The notes below the pieces were generated by a model, which was not told where the DNA came from, ran no database searches, and saw only the letters and a list, made by a program, of their open reading frames with translations. The position numbers and the translations under genes are program-made. From positions 1 through 64,000 of the forward strand of contig SJCO01000013.1 of assembly GCA_005217565.1 (NCBI GenBank): a stretch of 64,000 nt of DNA, given 5' to 3'. The DNA is from Puteibacter caeruleilacunae (lineage in GTDB: Bacteria; Bacteroidota; Bacteroidia; Bacteroidales; Prolixibacteraceae). Position 1 is the stretch's first letter. Each line of letters starts with the position of its first letter. Shown here in pieces: positions 55,315-64,000 of this stretch.

Positions 55315-56415
55315 TTAGTCTTTAAAAAGTCCTGCAAAATCCCTTATTTCCTGCTCATTCGCTTTATCACATATCATCAAAATTTCTTTACTCTCTGCAA
55401 TAATATAATTCTTAAGTCCCTGTATTACGACTCTCTTCCCTTCTGGAACATGAACAATACATTCTTCTGAATCAATCATTTTCACTTGCTCCCCCACAAT
55501 AGCATTCGATCCTTGATTTTTTGGCAAGCGATCGTATAAAGATCCCCAAGTCCCTAGATCACTCCAACCAAAATCTGCTGGATAAACATGAATATTTTCT
55601 GCCTTTTCCATAATCCCATAGTCAACAGAGATTTTTTCACAATTAGGGAACTGTTCATTGATAAAAGCTTGTTCTTGATCCGTAGACCAATATTCATCAC
55701 CTCCATCAAACAGATCTGCCATTTGAGGTAAATACTGACCGTAAACCTTTTCAACAGTCGATGCTTCCCAGATAAAAATCCCAGCATTCCAAAAATAGTT
55801 TCCATCAGCCAAATACTCCTTCGCTGTCTCCAAATCAGGCTTTTCTTTAAACGCTTCTACTGGATATATTTCGTTGTTATTTTTCACAATTGAATCATCA
55901 AAGCACTCCCTTTTCCGGTCTCCCTTTTCCGGTCTCCGTTGAACATATCCATACCCCGTCTCCGGTCTACTTGGCTTTATTCCCAAAGTAACGATATGGT
56001 CACTATTCTTCGTAAACTTCAAACTTTCATTGATCACTCGTTGAAACTCACATGTGTTTAATACGATATGATCAGCAGGAGAAATTACCAAATTAGCAAC
56101 AGGACACTTTTTTTTTATCTTCCATGCCGCATAAGCAATACATGGTGCAGTATTGCGCATACATGGTTCCAACAATACTTGGTTGGAAGATAACTGAGGA
56201 AGTTGTTCCAATGTTAAATCTTTATATTTTTCTGAGGTTACAATCCACACATTCTCTATAGGACATATTCCGACAAAGCGTTCAACTGTTAATTGGAGTA
56301 GGCTTTTTCCAATTCCTAGAATATCTAAAAATTGTTTTGGAGTATCAACTGTACTCATTGGCCAAAATCGTGATCCAATTCCTCCAGCCATAATTATTAA
56401 ATGGTTGTTATTCAT
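55315..56415 (-). CDS. manC: Mannose-1-phosphate guanylyltransferase
   Basis: 366 residues. The nucleotidyltransferase motif is IMAGGIGSRFWPMSTVDTPKQFLDI; FWNAGIFIWEAS and SVDYGIMEKAENIHVYPADFGWSDLGTW are characteristic. It makes GDP-mannose from mannose-1-phosphate and GTP. It lacks the C-terminal phosphomannose isomerase (cupin) domain of the longer bifunctional enzymes. There is a short insertion with a duplicated motif near residue 165 (RRPEKGDRKRE); in the DNA, cctttttccggtctccctttttccggtctcc-like repeats mark it at about 55913-55935. It starts 41 bp after rfbB and is followed directly by the wzi-like gene. Confidence 0.92.
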   Translation of the reverse strand: MNNNHLIIMAGGIGSRFWPMSTVDTPKQFLDILGIGKSLLQLTVERFVGICPIENVWIVTSEKYKDLTLEQLPQLSSNQVLLEPCMRNTAPCIAYAAWKIKKKCPVANLVISPADHIVLNTCEFQRVINESLKFTKNSDHIVTLGIKPSRPETGYGYVQRRPEKGDRKRECFDDSIVKNNNEIYPVEAFKEKPDLETAKEYLADGNYFWNAGIFIWEASTVEKVYGQYLPQMADLFDGGDEYWSTDQEQAFINEQFPNCEKISVDYGIMEKAENIHVYPADFGWSDLGTWGSLYDRLPKNQGSNAIVGEQVKMIDSEECIVHVPEGKRVVIQGLKNYIIAESKEILMICDKANEQEIRDFAGLFKD

Positions 56416-56456
56416 TGGTACATATTCTATGTTAATGCTGGAATTACACTGTTAAA

Positions 56457-57503
56457 TTACGAATACATCTCTTCGTAGTACTTTTGATAGGCACCGCTTG
56501 TTACATTCTCCAACCAGGTCTCATTCTCTAAATACCAATTTACCGTTTTTTCGATTCCTTCCTCAAATTGTAGCGATGGTTCCCAGCCTAACTCTTCTTT
56601 CAGTTTAGTTGAGTCGATGGCATAGCGTAAGTCGTGACCAGCACGATCAGTCACATAGGTAATCAATTTCTCTGATGCTCCTTCTTCGCGACCAAGTAAA
56701 CGATCCACAGTCTTGATCATCACCTTGATCAAATCAATGTTTTTCCATTCATTAAATCCACCAATATTATAGGTGTCACCAATCTTACCTTTATGGAAAA
56801 TCAAATCAATAGCACGTGCATGATCATTCACAAATAACCAATCACGTACATTCTCTCCTTTTCCATATACAGGAAGTGGTTTGTTATGCTTGATATTATT
56901 AATGAATAGTGGGATCAACTTCTCAGGGAACTGATAAGATCCGTAGTTATTGGAGCAGTTTGAGATTACTACTGGCAAACCATATGTATCGTGGAATGCT
57001 CGCACGAAATGATCAGATGAAGCCTTAGATGCGGAATATGGTGAGTGTGGATCATATTTGGTCGTCTCTAAAAAGAAACCTTCCTCTCCCAATGAACCAT
57101 ATACTTCATCGGTAGAAACATGATAGAACAATTTTCCTTCATAGTTCCCCTCCCAAGCTAATTTAGCCGACTGCAAAAGACTCAGTGTTCCCATCACATT
57201 AGTCTGTGCAAATGAAAATGGATCTTTGATTGAACGATCAACGTGCGACTCTGCAGCCAAGTGAATTACACCCTCTACATTATAATCTGTAAATACTTTC
57301 TGTACTGCCACATAGTCGCAGATATTGCATTTTACGAACTCATAGTTCTCTTTATCCTCGATATCTTTCAAGTTAGCCAGATTACCTGCATAGGTTAACA
57401 CATCCATGTTAACAATGCGATACTCAGGGTATTTATTAACGAGTAATCTTACAAGGTGTGATCCGATAAAACCTGCACCTCCAGTTATCAAAAGAGTCTT
57501 CAT
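56457..57503 (-). CDS. rfbB: dTDP-glucose 4,6-dehydratase
   Basis: 348 residues. An extended SDR with TGGAGFIGSHLVRLL, HLAAESHVDRSI, HVSTDEVYGSLG, YSASKASSDHFVRAFHDTYGLP (Y-x-x-x-K), NCSNNYGSYQFPEKLIPL and VYGKGENVRDWLFVNDHARA, all diagnostic of RmlB. It converts dTDP-glucose to dTDP-4-keto-6-deoxyglucose, the second step to dTDP-L-rhamnose. It begins 17 bp after rfbD in the order rfbA-rfbC-rfbD-rfbB. Confidence 0.97.
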   Translation of the reverse strand: MKTLLITGGAGFIGSHLVRLLVNKYPEYRIVNMDVLTYAGNLANLKDIEDKENYEFVKCNICDYVAVQKVFTDYNVEGVIHLAAESHVDRSIKDPFSFAQTNVMGTLSLLQSAKLAWEGNYEGKLFYHVSTDEVYGSLGEEGFFLETTKYDPHSPYSASKASSDHFVRAFHDTYGLPVVISNCSNNYGSYQFPEKLIPLFINNIKHNKPLPVYGKGENVRDWLFVNDHARAIDLIFHKGKIGDTYNIGGFNEWKNIDLIKVMIKTVDRLLGREEGASEKLITYVTDRAGHDLRYAIDSTKLKEELGWEPSLQFEEGIEKTVNWYLENETWLENVTSGAYQKYYEEMYS

Positions 57504-57520
57504 ATCTTATGTCGTTGCTT

Positions 57521-58387
57521 TTAATTTTTAAGTAATTGAATACATTCCGCCAAAGCTTCTCTCCAGTGCTTGATTTCCGTATTAAAATCGACTCTAATCT
57601 CTGATTTATCCATAACACTGTATGATGGGCGCATTGCTGGTGTAGGATAAGCTGAAGTTGATATTGGATTCACCTTACATTCTAATTCAGATAACTCCTT
57701 AATGGCAACTGCAAAATCATACCAAGAAGCTAATCCTTCATTGGAATAGTGATAAATTCCTTTCTTTTCTAATCCTGCCGCTGAATCTTTAAATACAGCA
57801 ATTATCACTTCAGCCAAATCTTTTGCGTAGGTAGGAGTTCCAATTTGATCAACGATGATTCCCAACTCGTCACGCTCTTTGCATAAACGTTGAATAGTCT
57901 TCACAAAGTTGTTTCCAAACCTTGAATATAACCAAGACGTACGAATAATCACATGCTTAGGATCAACAGCTGCTATCGCTAATTCCCCTTCCAATTTTGT
58001 TTTACCATAAACATTGATCGGATTACAGGCATCCGTTGACACATATGGTTTACAATTGGTTCCGTCAAATACAAAATCAGTCGACACATGAACCAAGAGA
58101 CAATCATTGTCCTTGCTAACCTTTGCTAATATTTCTGGTCCTGTACAATTAATCATGAAAGCCATTTCCTCATCATCCTCTGCCTTATCAACGGCAGTAT
58201 AGGCGGCACAGTTAATGATTACATTAATCTTATTTTCCTGAACGAATACATTAATCTGACTCTGGTCGCATATGTCCAACTCTGGCAGGTCACTGAAAAA
58301 GAAACTCCAATTAGTTATCACCCTAGCCAATTCTCTCAATTCATTTCCCAACTGACCGTTGGCTCCGGTAACAAGTATATTCTTCAT
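57521..58387 (-). CDS. rfbD: dTDP-4-dehydrorhamnose reductase
   Basis: 288 residues. An SDR with VTGANGQLGNELRELA, NCAAYTAVDKAEDDEEMAF, VSTDFVFDG, NVYGKTKLEGE (Y-x-x-x-K) and IIRTSWLYSRFGNNFVKT. It reduces dTDP-4-keto-L-rhamnose to dTDP-L-rhamnose, the last step of the pathway. It begins 7 bp after rfbC, so translation may be coupled. Confidence 0.96.
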   Translation of the reverse strand: MKNILVTGANGQLGNELRELARVITNWSFFFSDLPELDICDQSQINVFVQENKINVIINCAAYTAVDKAEDDEEMAFMINCTGPEILAKVSKDNDCLLVHVSTDFVFDGTNCKPYVSTDACNPINVYGKTKLEGELAIAAVDPKHVIIRTSWLYSRFGNNFVKTIQRLCKERDELGIIVDQIGTPTYAKDLAEVIIAVFKDSAAGLEKKGIYHYSNEGLASWYDFAVAIKELSELECKVNPISTSAYPTPAMRPSYSVMDKSEIRVDFNTEIKHWREALAECIQLLKN

Positions 58388-58394
58388 AGGACTA

Positions 58395-58973
58395 TTAATA
58401 GATCACTTCCTGTTTAAAATCCTCGTATTGAAAATGATCAATAGAAGCAAATGATGGTTGTTTTTTATCCTTCTCTGATAGGTTTACCTTATCTGCGGAA
58501 ATCAACCAATCAATTCCCAATGCTGGGTCATCCCATTTCAGTCCTCCGTCATATTCAGGAGCATAATAGTTGTCACACTTATACGCAAACGCTGCTGTCT
58601 CGCTCAACACTGCAAATCCATGGGCAAATCCCTGAGGCACCCATAACTGTCGCTGATTCTCATCAGTCAGTCGAACTGCAACATGCAGACCATATGTTGG
58701 AGATCCTTTACGAATATCAACCGCCACATCCAACACTTCTCCCTGAATACACCTCACCAATTTGGATTGGGTATAAGGTGGACGCTGAAAATGGAGTCCG
58801 CGTAATACACCATATGACGACTTAGATTGGTTATCTTGTACGAAATTGATCTTCCCTACATGTTCTTCAAATACATCCTGACGGAATGATTCGAAGAAAT
58901 AACCTCGGTTATCCCCAAATACTTTAGGCTCAAAGATGAGCACATCAGGGATTGATGTTTTGATTACATTCAT
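58395..58973 (-). CDS. rfbC: dTDP-4-dehydrorhamnose 3,5-epimerase
   Basis: 192 residues, a cupin-fold epimerase. Typical stretches are FGDNRGYFFESFRQDVF, FVQDNQSKSSYGVLRGLHFQRPPYTQSKLVRC (active-site His and surrounding), VDIRKGSPTYG, LWVPQGFAHGFAVLSETA and YAPEYDGGLKWDDP. It produces dTDP-4-keto-L-rhamnose. It begins 21 bp after rfbA. Confidence 0.97.
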   Translation of the reverse strand: MNVIKTSIPDVLIFEPKVFGDNRGYFFESFRQDVFEEHVGKINFVQDNQSKSSYGVLRGLHFQRPPYTQSKLVRCIQGEVLDVAVDIRKGSPTYGLHVAVRLTDENQRQLWVPQGFAHGFAVLSETAAFAYKCDNYYAPEYDGGLKWDDPALGIDWLISADKVNLSEKDKKQPSFASIDHFQYEDFKQEVIY

Positions 58974-58994
58974 TGTTTGAATATGCTTTGTGAA

Positions 58995-59870
58995 CTATTT
59001 TTTCAATAGTCTTAATAGATATTGTCCATATTGATTTTTCTTTAAAGGCTCAGCCTGACTACGTAGCTCCTCATCGCTAATCCATCCTTTTCTCCAAGCA
59101 ATTTCTTCCAAGCACGATACCTTCAATCCTTGACGTGATTCGATGGTTTGAATAAATCGACCTGCATCCAGTAGAGAATCATGCGTACCTGTATCTAGCC
59201 ATGCAAATCCACGTCCCATTAATGAAAGATTTAAATCCCCCTGCTCCAGATAAGTCTGGTTTATAGATGTGATTTCCAATTCTCCACGTGCTGAAGGCTT
59301 GGTACTCTTTGCTATCTCAACAACACTGTTTGGATAGAAGTAAAGACCAACTACGGCATAATTTGATTTTGGATTTCTAGGCTTCTCCTCTATAGAAATC
59401 ACCTTACCAATATCGTTGAATTCTGCAACACCATAGCGTTCCGGATCATTCACATAGTATCCAAAGATTCGAGCTTTATTTTTCTCTGACACTTCCTGCA
59501 CAGCCTCTTTTAGAAGGCCACTAAATCCGTATCCATAGAAGATGTTATCCCCCAATACTAGACACACATCATCATCTCCTATAAACTCTTCTCCCAGAAT
59601 AAACGCCTGAGCAAGTCCATCAGGAGATGGCTGTACCTTATATGATAAGTTTATCCCCCACTTACTTCCATCTCCAAGTAAGTTTTTATAAATTGGGATA
59701 TCTTCTGGTGTAGAAATGATTAACACGTCACGAATGCCCGCCAACATTAAAGTAGACAATGGATAATAAACCATGGGTTTATCATATACAGGTAACAATT
59801 GTTTAGACAAACCATTGGTTATTGGGTATAGACGGGTACCTGAACCGCCTGCTAGGATTATGCCTTTCAT
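58995..59870 (-). CDS. rfbA: Glucose-1-phosphate thymidylyltransferase
   Basis: 291 residues. The nucleotidyltransferase motif [26 protein letters not shown] begins the protein; [28 protein letters not shown] and [19 protein letters not shown] are diagnostic of RmlA. It makes dTDP-glucose, the first step toward dTDP-L-rhamnose. It begins 20 bp after the rhamnosyltransferase-like gene, in the same operon. Confidence 0.97.
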   Translation of the reverse strand: MKGIILAGGSGTRLYPITNGLSKQLLPVYDKPMVYYPLSTLMLAGIRDVLIISTPEDIPIYKNLLGDGSKWGINLSYKVQPSPDGLAQAFILGEEFIGDDDVCLVLGDNIFYGYGFSGLLKEAVQEVSEKNKARIFGYYVNDPERYGVAEFNDIGKVISIEEKPRNPKSNYAVVGLYFYPNSVVEIAKSTKPSARGELEITSINQTYLEQGDLNLSLMGRGFAWLDTGTHDSLLDAGRFIQTIESRQGLKVSCLEEIAWRKGWISDEELRSQAEPLKKNQYGQYLLRLLKK

Positions 59871-59890
59871 ATCTTAAGGGAAATTAATTA

Positions 59891-60979
59891 TTATACAAAC
59901 ATGTGATAATATTGACTAGTAATCTTACTCCAGCAATATTGCTCTTCTGCAATCATTTTCATATCCACTTTTAGCTTTTCCAACTCTTCACTGGTGATAT
60001 TTTGTACTAGTTCTTTTAGTTCAAGAACATCTTTAAAAAACTTAGCTTTGTTAAAAGTAGTCTCCCGGTTATAGCTAACATCGAAAGCAATAATTGGTAA
60101 ACCAATATACATTGCCTCTACTAATGAAGGATTAGTTCCTCCTGCACTATGACCGTGAATGTACATTGTGCAATTACTTCTCACTTGATCTAAAATACTT
60201 TGGTCATATATTGGATCTAGTAATACTATCGATGAATATTGAGAATAATTTACTTTTAAATTTCGACCATACTCACTTTTATCCCAATTACCAATAATAA
60301 CTAAAGGTAATGATGATTCTTTAAAAGCTTCCAAAATTAAATGAATATTATTCTCTGGCTCAATACGACACACTTTAAATGCATAGCGCTTGGGAATGTT
60401 GTATCTGTCTGCAATAACGCGATTAAGCTTCATCGCTTTTGAGTGATCTCCCCCATAAGCAATCAACTCACTCTCTTTTTTATACTCACAAGTGACATAA
60501 TCTTGTATAGCCTTATTATCAGTTATAATTTGATCCCCATATTTTATTGCAAGCCGTTCAGATAATTTTAAGAACTTCTGAACTGGCTTTTTCCACTTCT
60601 CGCGTCGATGTTCTAATCCATCAATATTGATTATTAATCTCTTTTTGGGGTACATTAACCTAAAAAAAGGTAAAATAATACAACCTGAAACTCCGAGAAT
60701 TAGAATTTGCTCATTCTTACGAGCTGCTTTAAACAAGGATAAAATATCATAAGGAATACTTTGGAAGCCATTCGCCTCTAGTTTGATATATTCCAATTTA
60801 GCATTATTATGGTTTTGTTCTTGGAATGAATAGCTTTTTGCAGAACAAAAAACCGTCATTTCTAGCTTATTCCCCAAAAACTTTGTTAAATTTTCAGCTA
60901 ATGTTTCAAATCCACCATATTGACTAGGGATACCTTGAGTCCCAATAATAGCAACATTAATATTTTTTGATTTATTCAT
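59891..60979 (-). CDS. Glycosyltransferase, DUF1972/rhamnosyltransferase type
   Basis: 362 residues from ATG 60979 (MNKSKNINVAIIGTQG). ATG 61000 would add seven residues and overlap the upstream gene. The N-terminus NVAIIGTQGIPSQYGGFETLAENL is the DUF1972 signature of the Cps2T/WchF-like rhamnosyltransferases, and the GT-B C-terminal half has RIEPENNIHLILEAF and HGHSAGGTNPSLVEAMYIGLPIIAFDV (E-x7-E-like region). It probably adds rhamnose early in repeat-unit assembly, consistent with the rfb genes that follow. ATG 60979 comes one base after the stop of the preceding polymerase gene. Confidence 0.88.
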   Translation of the reverse strand: MNKSKNINVAIIGTQGIPSQYGGFETLAENLTKFLGNKLEMTVFCSAKSYSFQEQNHNNAKLEYIKLEANGFQSIPYDILSLFKAARKNEQILILGVSGCIILPFFRLMYPKKRLIINIDGLEHRREKWKKPVQKFLKLSERLAIKYGDQIITDNKAIQDYVTCEYKKESELIAYGGDHSKAMKLNRVIADRYNIPKRYAFKVCRIEPENNIHLILEAFKESSLPLVIIGNWDKSEYGRNLKVNYSQYSSIVLLDPIYDQSILDQVRSNCTMYIHGHSAGGTNPSLVEAMYIGLPIIAFDVSYNRETTFNKAKFFKDVLELKELVQNITSEELEKLKVDMKMIAEEQYCWSKITSQYYHMFV

Positions 60980-60980
60980 T

Positions 60981-62099
60981 TTAAGATTTAATTCTTTCAT
61001 CAAACAAAATGAGTGGTAAAAATGCAATTGGATGATTACTCAGACTGGAAAACAGAAATAAAAAGAATATTGGTGTAACAATATTCAACTGATGTTTTTC
61101 CATTTTTAGTAAAATTGAAAACAAAGCAACAATAATAACTAAAGAAAATTGCTTATAATCAAGAAGTCTTGAAATTATAAGAGATTCTGGAGCTAAAGAT
61201 GCATCTCTACCACTAATAACAAATCCTGCAACACTATTATACCCTAAATAATCAGGTAAATTCAATAACATATCTCCCAAGTAATTAAAAGCATTGAATC
61301 TATCTAAAATGGATGTTATGTGAAATGTTATAATACTAGTTGGCAATGCCTGTAAAATCCCATTGAGAATTGGAGGTAGAAGAAACACAACCAAAGTCAT
61401 CAAAAGAACAATTTGAGATCTTCTTTGCCCTTTGAAAAAATAGAAAAAAATCAAAACAAAAACAGCCTTCGACAAAGTCAAAAATGAGATAATTAAAAGA
61501 AATATTTTTTTAATTATCCCCTTTTTCACAAATAAATACAAGCTTAGAAAAGTACCAATTAAAGATGAACTATATAAAGGATAATATAATCGATCACCAA
61601 ATAATCCTCCTTTTAGATTAGACGATATTCCTTTATTCGCAAAATAATTATTTGCATTCGAAAAAGTCTGGAATATCTCATCACCCAAAAACTGCTGTGT
61701 AATGATTTGAAATAATGAACCTAAAATTATAAATAATGCAGTTATATGAATTATTTTGGGAGTAGCTTCAATCTTATTACTAGCAATGCCCAAAATAAAG
61801 AGAATTAATCCGATATCTCGTAATCCATATAAATAAATAGATAAATTAAAACTCGACGTAAGCCATAACGCTGGTAATAATCCAAGTAGCATTGACAAAT
61901 AAAAAAAAGTAAGGTATTTCCATTCCTTTCGGACAATCAGCAATGCTAAAAGGCAGAAAAGCCAGGAATCTCGCAGGGCAACAAGAACCAATGATAATAG
62001 ACTTGAGTTGACAAATGCAATTACAAGGTTTAGTAACAACCAAACAGGGCCTACCTGGAACAGTAATAAAGTATCTATTTTTAGTCTTCTAAAGTGCAT
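60981..62099 (-). CDS. Polytopic membrane protein, probable Wzy-type polysaccharide polymerase
   Basis: 372 residues from ATG 62099, which overlaps the flippase gene by 11 bp; the frame reaches a GTG at 62141. About ten hydrophobic segments are visible, for example LLFQVGPVWLLLNLVIAFV, YLYGLRDIGLILFILGIA, KIIHITALFIILGSLFQII and IVLLMTLVVFLLPPIL. A long loop carrying NYFANKGISSNLKGGLFGDRLYYPLYSS lies mid-protein. Size, topology and position between a flippase and a glycosyltransferase suggest an O-antigen polymerase, but such proteins have weak motifs, so the call rests mainly on context. Confidence 0.7.
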   Translation of the reverse strand: MHFRRLKIDTLLLFQVGPVWLLLNLVIAFVNSSLLSLVLVALRDSWLFCLLALLIVRKEWKYLTFFYLSMLLGLLPALWLTSSFNLSIYLYGLRDIGLILFILGIASNKIEATPKIIHITALFIILGSLFQIITQQFLGDEIFQTFSNANNYFANKGISSNLKGGLFGDRLYYPLYSSSLIGTFLSLYLFVKKGIIKKIFLLIISFLTLSKAVFVLIFFYFFKGQRRSQIVLLMTLVVFLLPPILNGILQALPTSIITFHITSILDRFNAFNYLGDMLLNLPDYLGYNSVAGFVISGRDASLAPESLIISRLLDYKQFSLVIIVALFSILLKMEKHQLNIVTPIFFLFLFSSLSNHPIAFLPLILFDERIKS

Positions 62100-63252
62100 A
62101 CTTATAGTATAAAAACGAAATAAGCTTAGGTAGAAATACACCTACAGACACAAATGCTGACATGACATAAATACTCTGCTCCTTAAGTATGATGAATGCT
62201 AAAATATATAATAAAATCACGACACCACCCGAAACAGCATTGATAACTTCTTTACCCATCATAATAAGCATATAACCGATTGATGAAAACATCAACGAAA
62301 CAATATACCCAGGTAAAAGAATACCAATAAGAATCATTAATTCCTTTTCAAGAAGAAAATATAAAAATATATAGGCGATGACTATTCCAACACTCGCAAG
62401 CATAGAAAGCTTTAATTGCTCTTTAAAAATAGTGCTTACTCCTAATTTCCCGTGTGAAAGAAATAGCTCTCTAATTCTTGGAGCATAGTAATAATTCAAA
62501 AGCATTACAAAAATGGTACAAAGTTGTACTATTTTTATGGAATAGGTCCATTTCACAGTTTCTTCAGGCCCCAAGCTAACTTTCGATAATAAAATAGGAG
62601 CATTCCTCAAAATTTCGCCACCAATAGTACTCAGTCCAAGCAAAGAGGTAGCAACTATATTGGGTAACGAAAATTTTATTAAATTGGGTGCCTCTCCTTG
62701 ATTTAGTCTGCTTAATAAAAGGCCAAGTAAGATCCCAATTATAGAAATTGAATATAAATGAGATAAATCATCAACAAATCCTAAAAGAACTCCAACTAAA
62801 ATTAAAAGTGGAGGAAAGATAAACATACTAATCGACGCCCTATTATAATGTTTGGCACCTTGAAATAATACACTAGAATAAAAACCATAGTTATATATAA
62901 CACCATACAATGCAATAACTATTGAATTAAAAATATCTAACTTAAAAAATAGATTCGCGCCAAAAAATAAAAGCAAACAAACAAGTCCATTTTGAATAAA
63001 AAACCATTTGTTAGCGACAAATGATGGTATATATTTCCCTTCAGATGACGAAGCCTTCCGAAGTAAATAATCTTCACTTCCAAATCGAACTACTGAAAGT
63101 AAAATTAGAATAAAGGATTGTGTCTGAAAAAACAGACTTGATAATCCGGCTTCTAAAAGCTCCCCTACAACTATTATCACCAGGAAATTTAGACCCAAGC
63201 CTAAAACTCTGGTAAAACTAGAGGTAACAAATCTATAAAATATTTTTATCAT
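62089..63252 (-). CDS. Wzx-like polysaccharide flippase
   Basis: 387 residues with roughly ten to twelve hydrophobic segments. The start FYRFVTSSFTRVLGLGLNFLVIIVVGELLEAGLSSLFFQ and later VKWTYSIKIVQLCTIFVMLLNYYYAPRIREL fit the MATE-like/PST family of polysaccharide exporters. It would move the lipid-linked repeat unit across the inner membrane. It overlaps the upstream gene by 4 bp (ATGA) and the downstream gene by 11 bp, which points to translational coupling. It is somewhat shorter than the usual 420-480 residues. Confidence 0.8.
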   Translation of the reverse strand: MIKIFYRFVTSSFTRVLGLGLNFLVIIVVGELLEAGLSSLFFQTQSFILILLSVVRFGSEDYLLRKASSSEGKYIPSFVANKWFFIQNGLVCLLLFFGANLFFKLDIFNSIVIALYGVIYNYGFYSSVLFQGAKHYNRASISMFIFPPLLILVGVLLGFVDDLSHLYSISIIGILLGLLLSRLNQGEAPNLIKFSLPNIVATSLLGLSTIGGEILRNAPILLSKVSLGPEETVKWTYSIKIVQLCTIFVMLLNYYYAPRIRELFLSHGKLGVSTIFKEQLKLSMLASVGIVIAYIFLYFLLEKELMILIGILLPGYIVSLMFSSIGYMLIMMGKEVINAVSGGVVILLYILAFIILKEQSIYVMSAFVSVGVFLPKLISFLYYKYAL

Positions 63253-64000
63253 ATCAACTTGGATTTTATATTACTCCAAGCTATATGAGACAGATTTCCA
63301 GACTCTAAAGCATCTGTAAATTCCTCCTTTTTACTTGACAAAAGATTATCATTCTTAAAGTCATCCAATTTGTCAAACAAGGAGTTAATATTATAGGCGA
63401 TATTATTGTAAACCTGATCGCACTTAAAATATAATCCTCGGTGACCAGATGTGTACTCATCAACATCGTAACAATATCCAATTACTGGCTTATTATTATA
63501 ATAATAATCAAACACAACACCAGAGTAATCTCCTATTAAACAATCACTTAAAGCTAGAAGTGAATTAATATCTATCTCCGTAGTAATCAACCTTATTTTT
63601 CCCAATGAACTAATTAACTTTGTTTTAGGAATATCGTAAAAATGAGGCTTTAATATTATTTCAAACTCTTCATTATTATTTTCTAACCACTGCTGCAAAA
63701 CTTTTACTCCTTTTACGATATGATCAATTGTATTTCCTTCATCTCGATGAGTTGGGGCAAAAAGTATTATCTTTTTATTGGGATCTAATTTTAATTTATT
63801 CTTGAAAGATAGCTTCTCATTATCAGTCATAGAACAGAATCTATCAGCTCTAGCTGTAGGAACTCTTATGATTCGCTCTGAGCTATAAGAGTACTGCTTC
63901 ATTAAAAGTTTGTCAAAAATTTCAGCAGGACTTCCATAAAAATTGTAATAGTCAATTGTCTTCATTCTCATCTTTATAATAAATCGAATCAAAGATGATT
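63249..64000 (-). CDS. CDP-glycerol glycerophosphotransferase-family protein, 5' end outside window
   Basis: About 250 residues visible. The frame is open to the right edge (codons TCA TCT before a TTG at 63992), so the true start is probably beyond the window. Family marks (Glyphos_transf, PF04464) are KIILFAPTHRDEG, FEIILKPHFYD, INSLLALSDCLIGDYSGVVFDYYYNNKPVIGYCYD and the preceding FYGSPAEIFDKLLM. Members polymerise or transfer glycerol- or ribitol-phosphate, or related phospho-sugars, onto surface polymers. It overlaps the flippase start by 4 bp. In this cluster it may add a phosphoalditol-type substituent; the substrate is not readable. Confidence 0.85.
   Translation of the reverse strand, partial: SSLIRFIIKMRMKTIDYYNFYGSPAEIFDKLLMKQYSYSSERIIRVPTARADRFCSMTDNEKLSFKNKLKLDPNKKIILFAPTHRDEGNTIDHIVKGVKVLQQWLENNNEEFEIILKPHFYDIPKTKLISSLGKIRLITTEIDINSLLALSDCLIGDYSGVVFDYYYNNKPVIGYCYDVDEYTSGHRGLYFKCDQVYNNIAYNINSLFDKLDDFKNDNLLSSKKEEFTDALESGNLSHIAWSNIKSKLI

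Overview
The window looks like a chromosome segment of a Bacteroidota bacterium, probably a marine or sediment Marinilabiliales/Bacteroidales type. It carries a SusC/SusD pair, two hybrid two-component systems with AraC output (HTCS), a giant PKD/SprB-type surface adhesin, Bacteroidota-style promoter boxes (TAnnTTTG) and AT-rich, loosely packed intergenic DNA. I see no rRNA, tRNA, CRISPR array or intact insertion sequence.

Layout. (1) 1-10214, minus: one uninterrupted reading frame of about 3400 codons running off the left edge. It encodes a secreted adhesin with PKD, PKD-like, DUF11-like, SprB-repeat and tandem-95/cadherin-like modules and contains a 927-bp tandem duplication. (2) 10617-18132: an HTCS regulator without a SusCD pair, a UDP-glucuronate-epimerase-like SDR, a small HEPN protein, and a histidine kinase whose sensor is a periplasmic solute-binding domain. 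(3) 18342-23650, minus: a methionine operon metY-metX-thrA, preceded by two successive methionine-codon leader peptides, each with its own antiterminator and intrinsic terminator. This tandem ribosome-mediated attenuator is the most striking regulatory feature here. (4) 23747-28455: a triple-PAS hybrid histidine kinase, wecB and a small membrane protein. (5) 28660-52534, minus: a carbohydrate-utilisation locus. In transcription order it has a GH2 enzyme, a GH36/27-like enzyme, two GH172 (DUF2961) enzymes, an HTCS, an IPT/NHL lipoprotein, SusC, SusD, a DUF1735-like lipoprotein, a LytTR protein, an exported protein and a DUF1080 enzyme. Its promoters carry 21-bp-phased direct repeats that look like operators for AraC-type activators. 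(6) 52664-53824, plus: a membrane-anchored protein with a predicted DNA-binding N-terminus, divergent from the GH2 gene. (7) 53895-64000, minus: an exopolysaccharide/capsule cluster. In transcription order it has a Glyphos-transferase family enzyme (cut by the window), Wzx-like flippase, Wzy-like polymerase, rhamnosyltransferase-like enzyme, rfbA-rfbC-rfbD-rfbB for dTDP-rhamnose, manC and a Wzi-like outer-membrane protein.

How it fits together: the cell takes up and hydrolyses a polysaccharide through the Sus-type locus, senses breakdown products with the HTCS, builds a rhamnose-containing surface polysaccharide, and displays a very large adhesin. The methionine operon appears to be controlled by Met-tRNA charging, read twice in series. 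Start codons were chosen by inspection: several longer frames begin at TTG or GTG, and an internal ATG was preferred for them. No database search or folding program was run; homology calls rest on recognised motifs.
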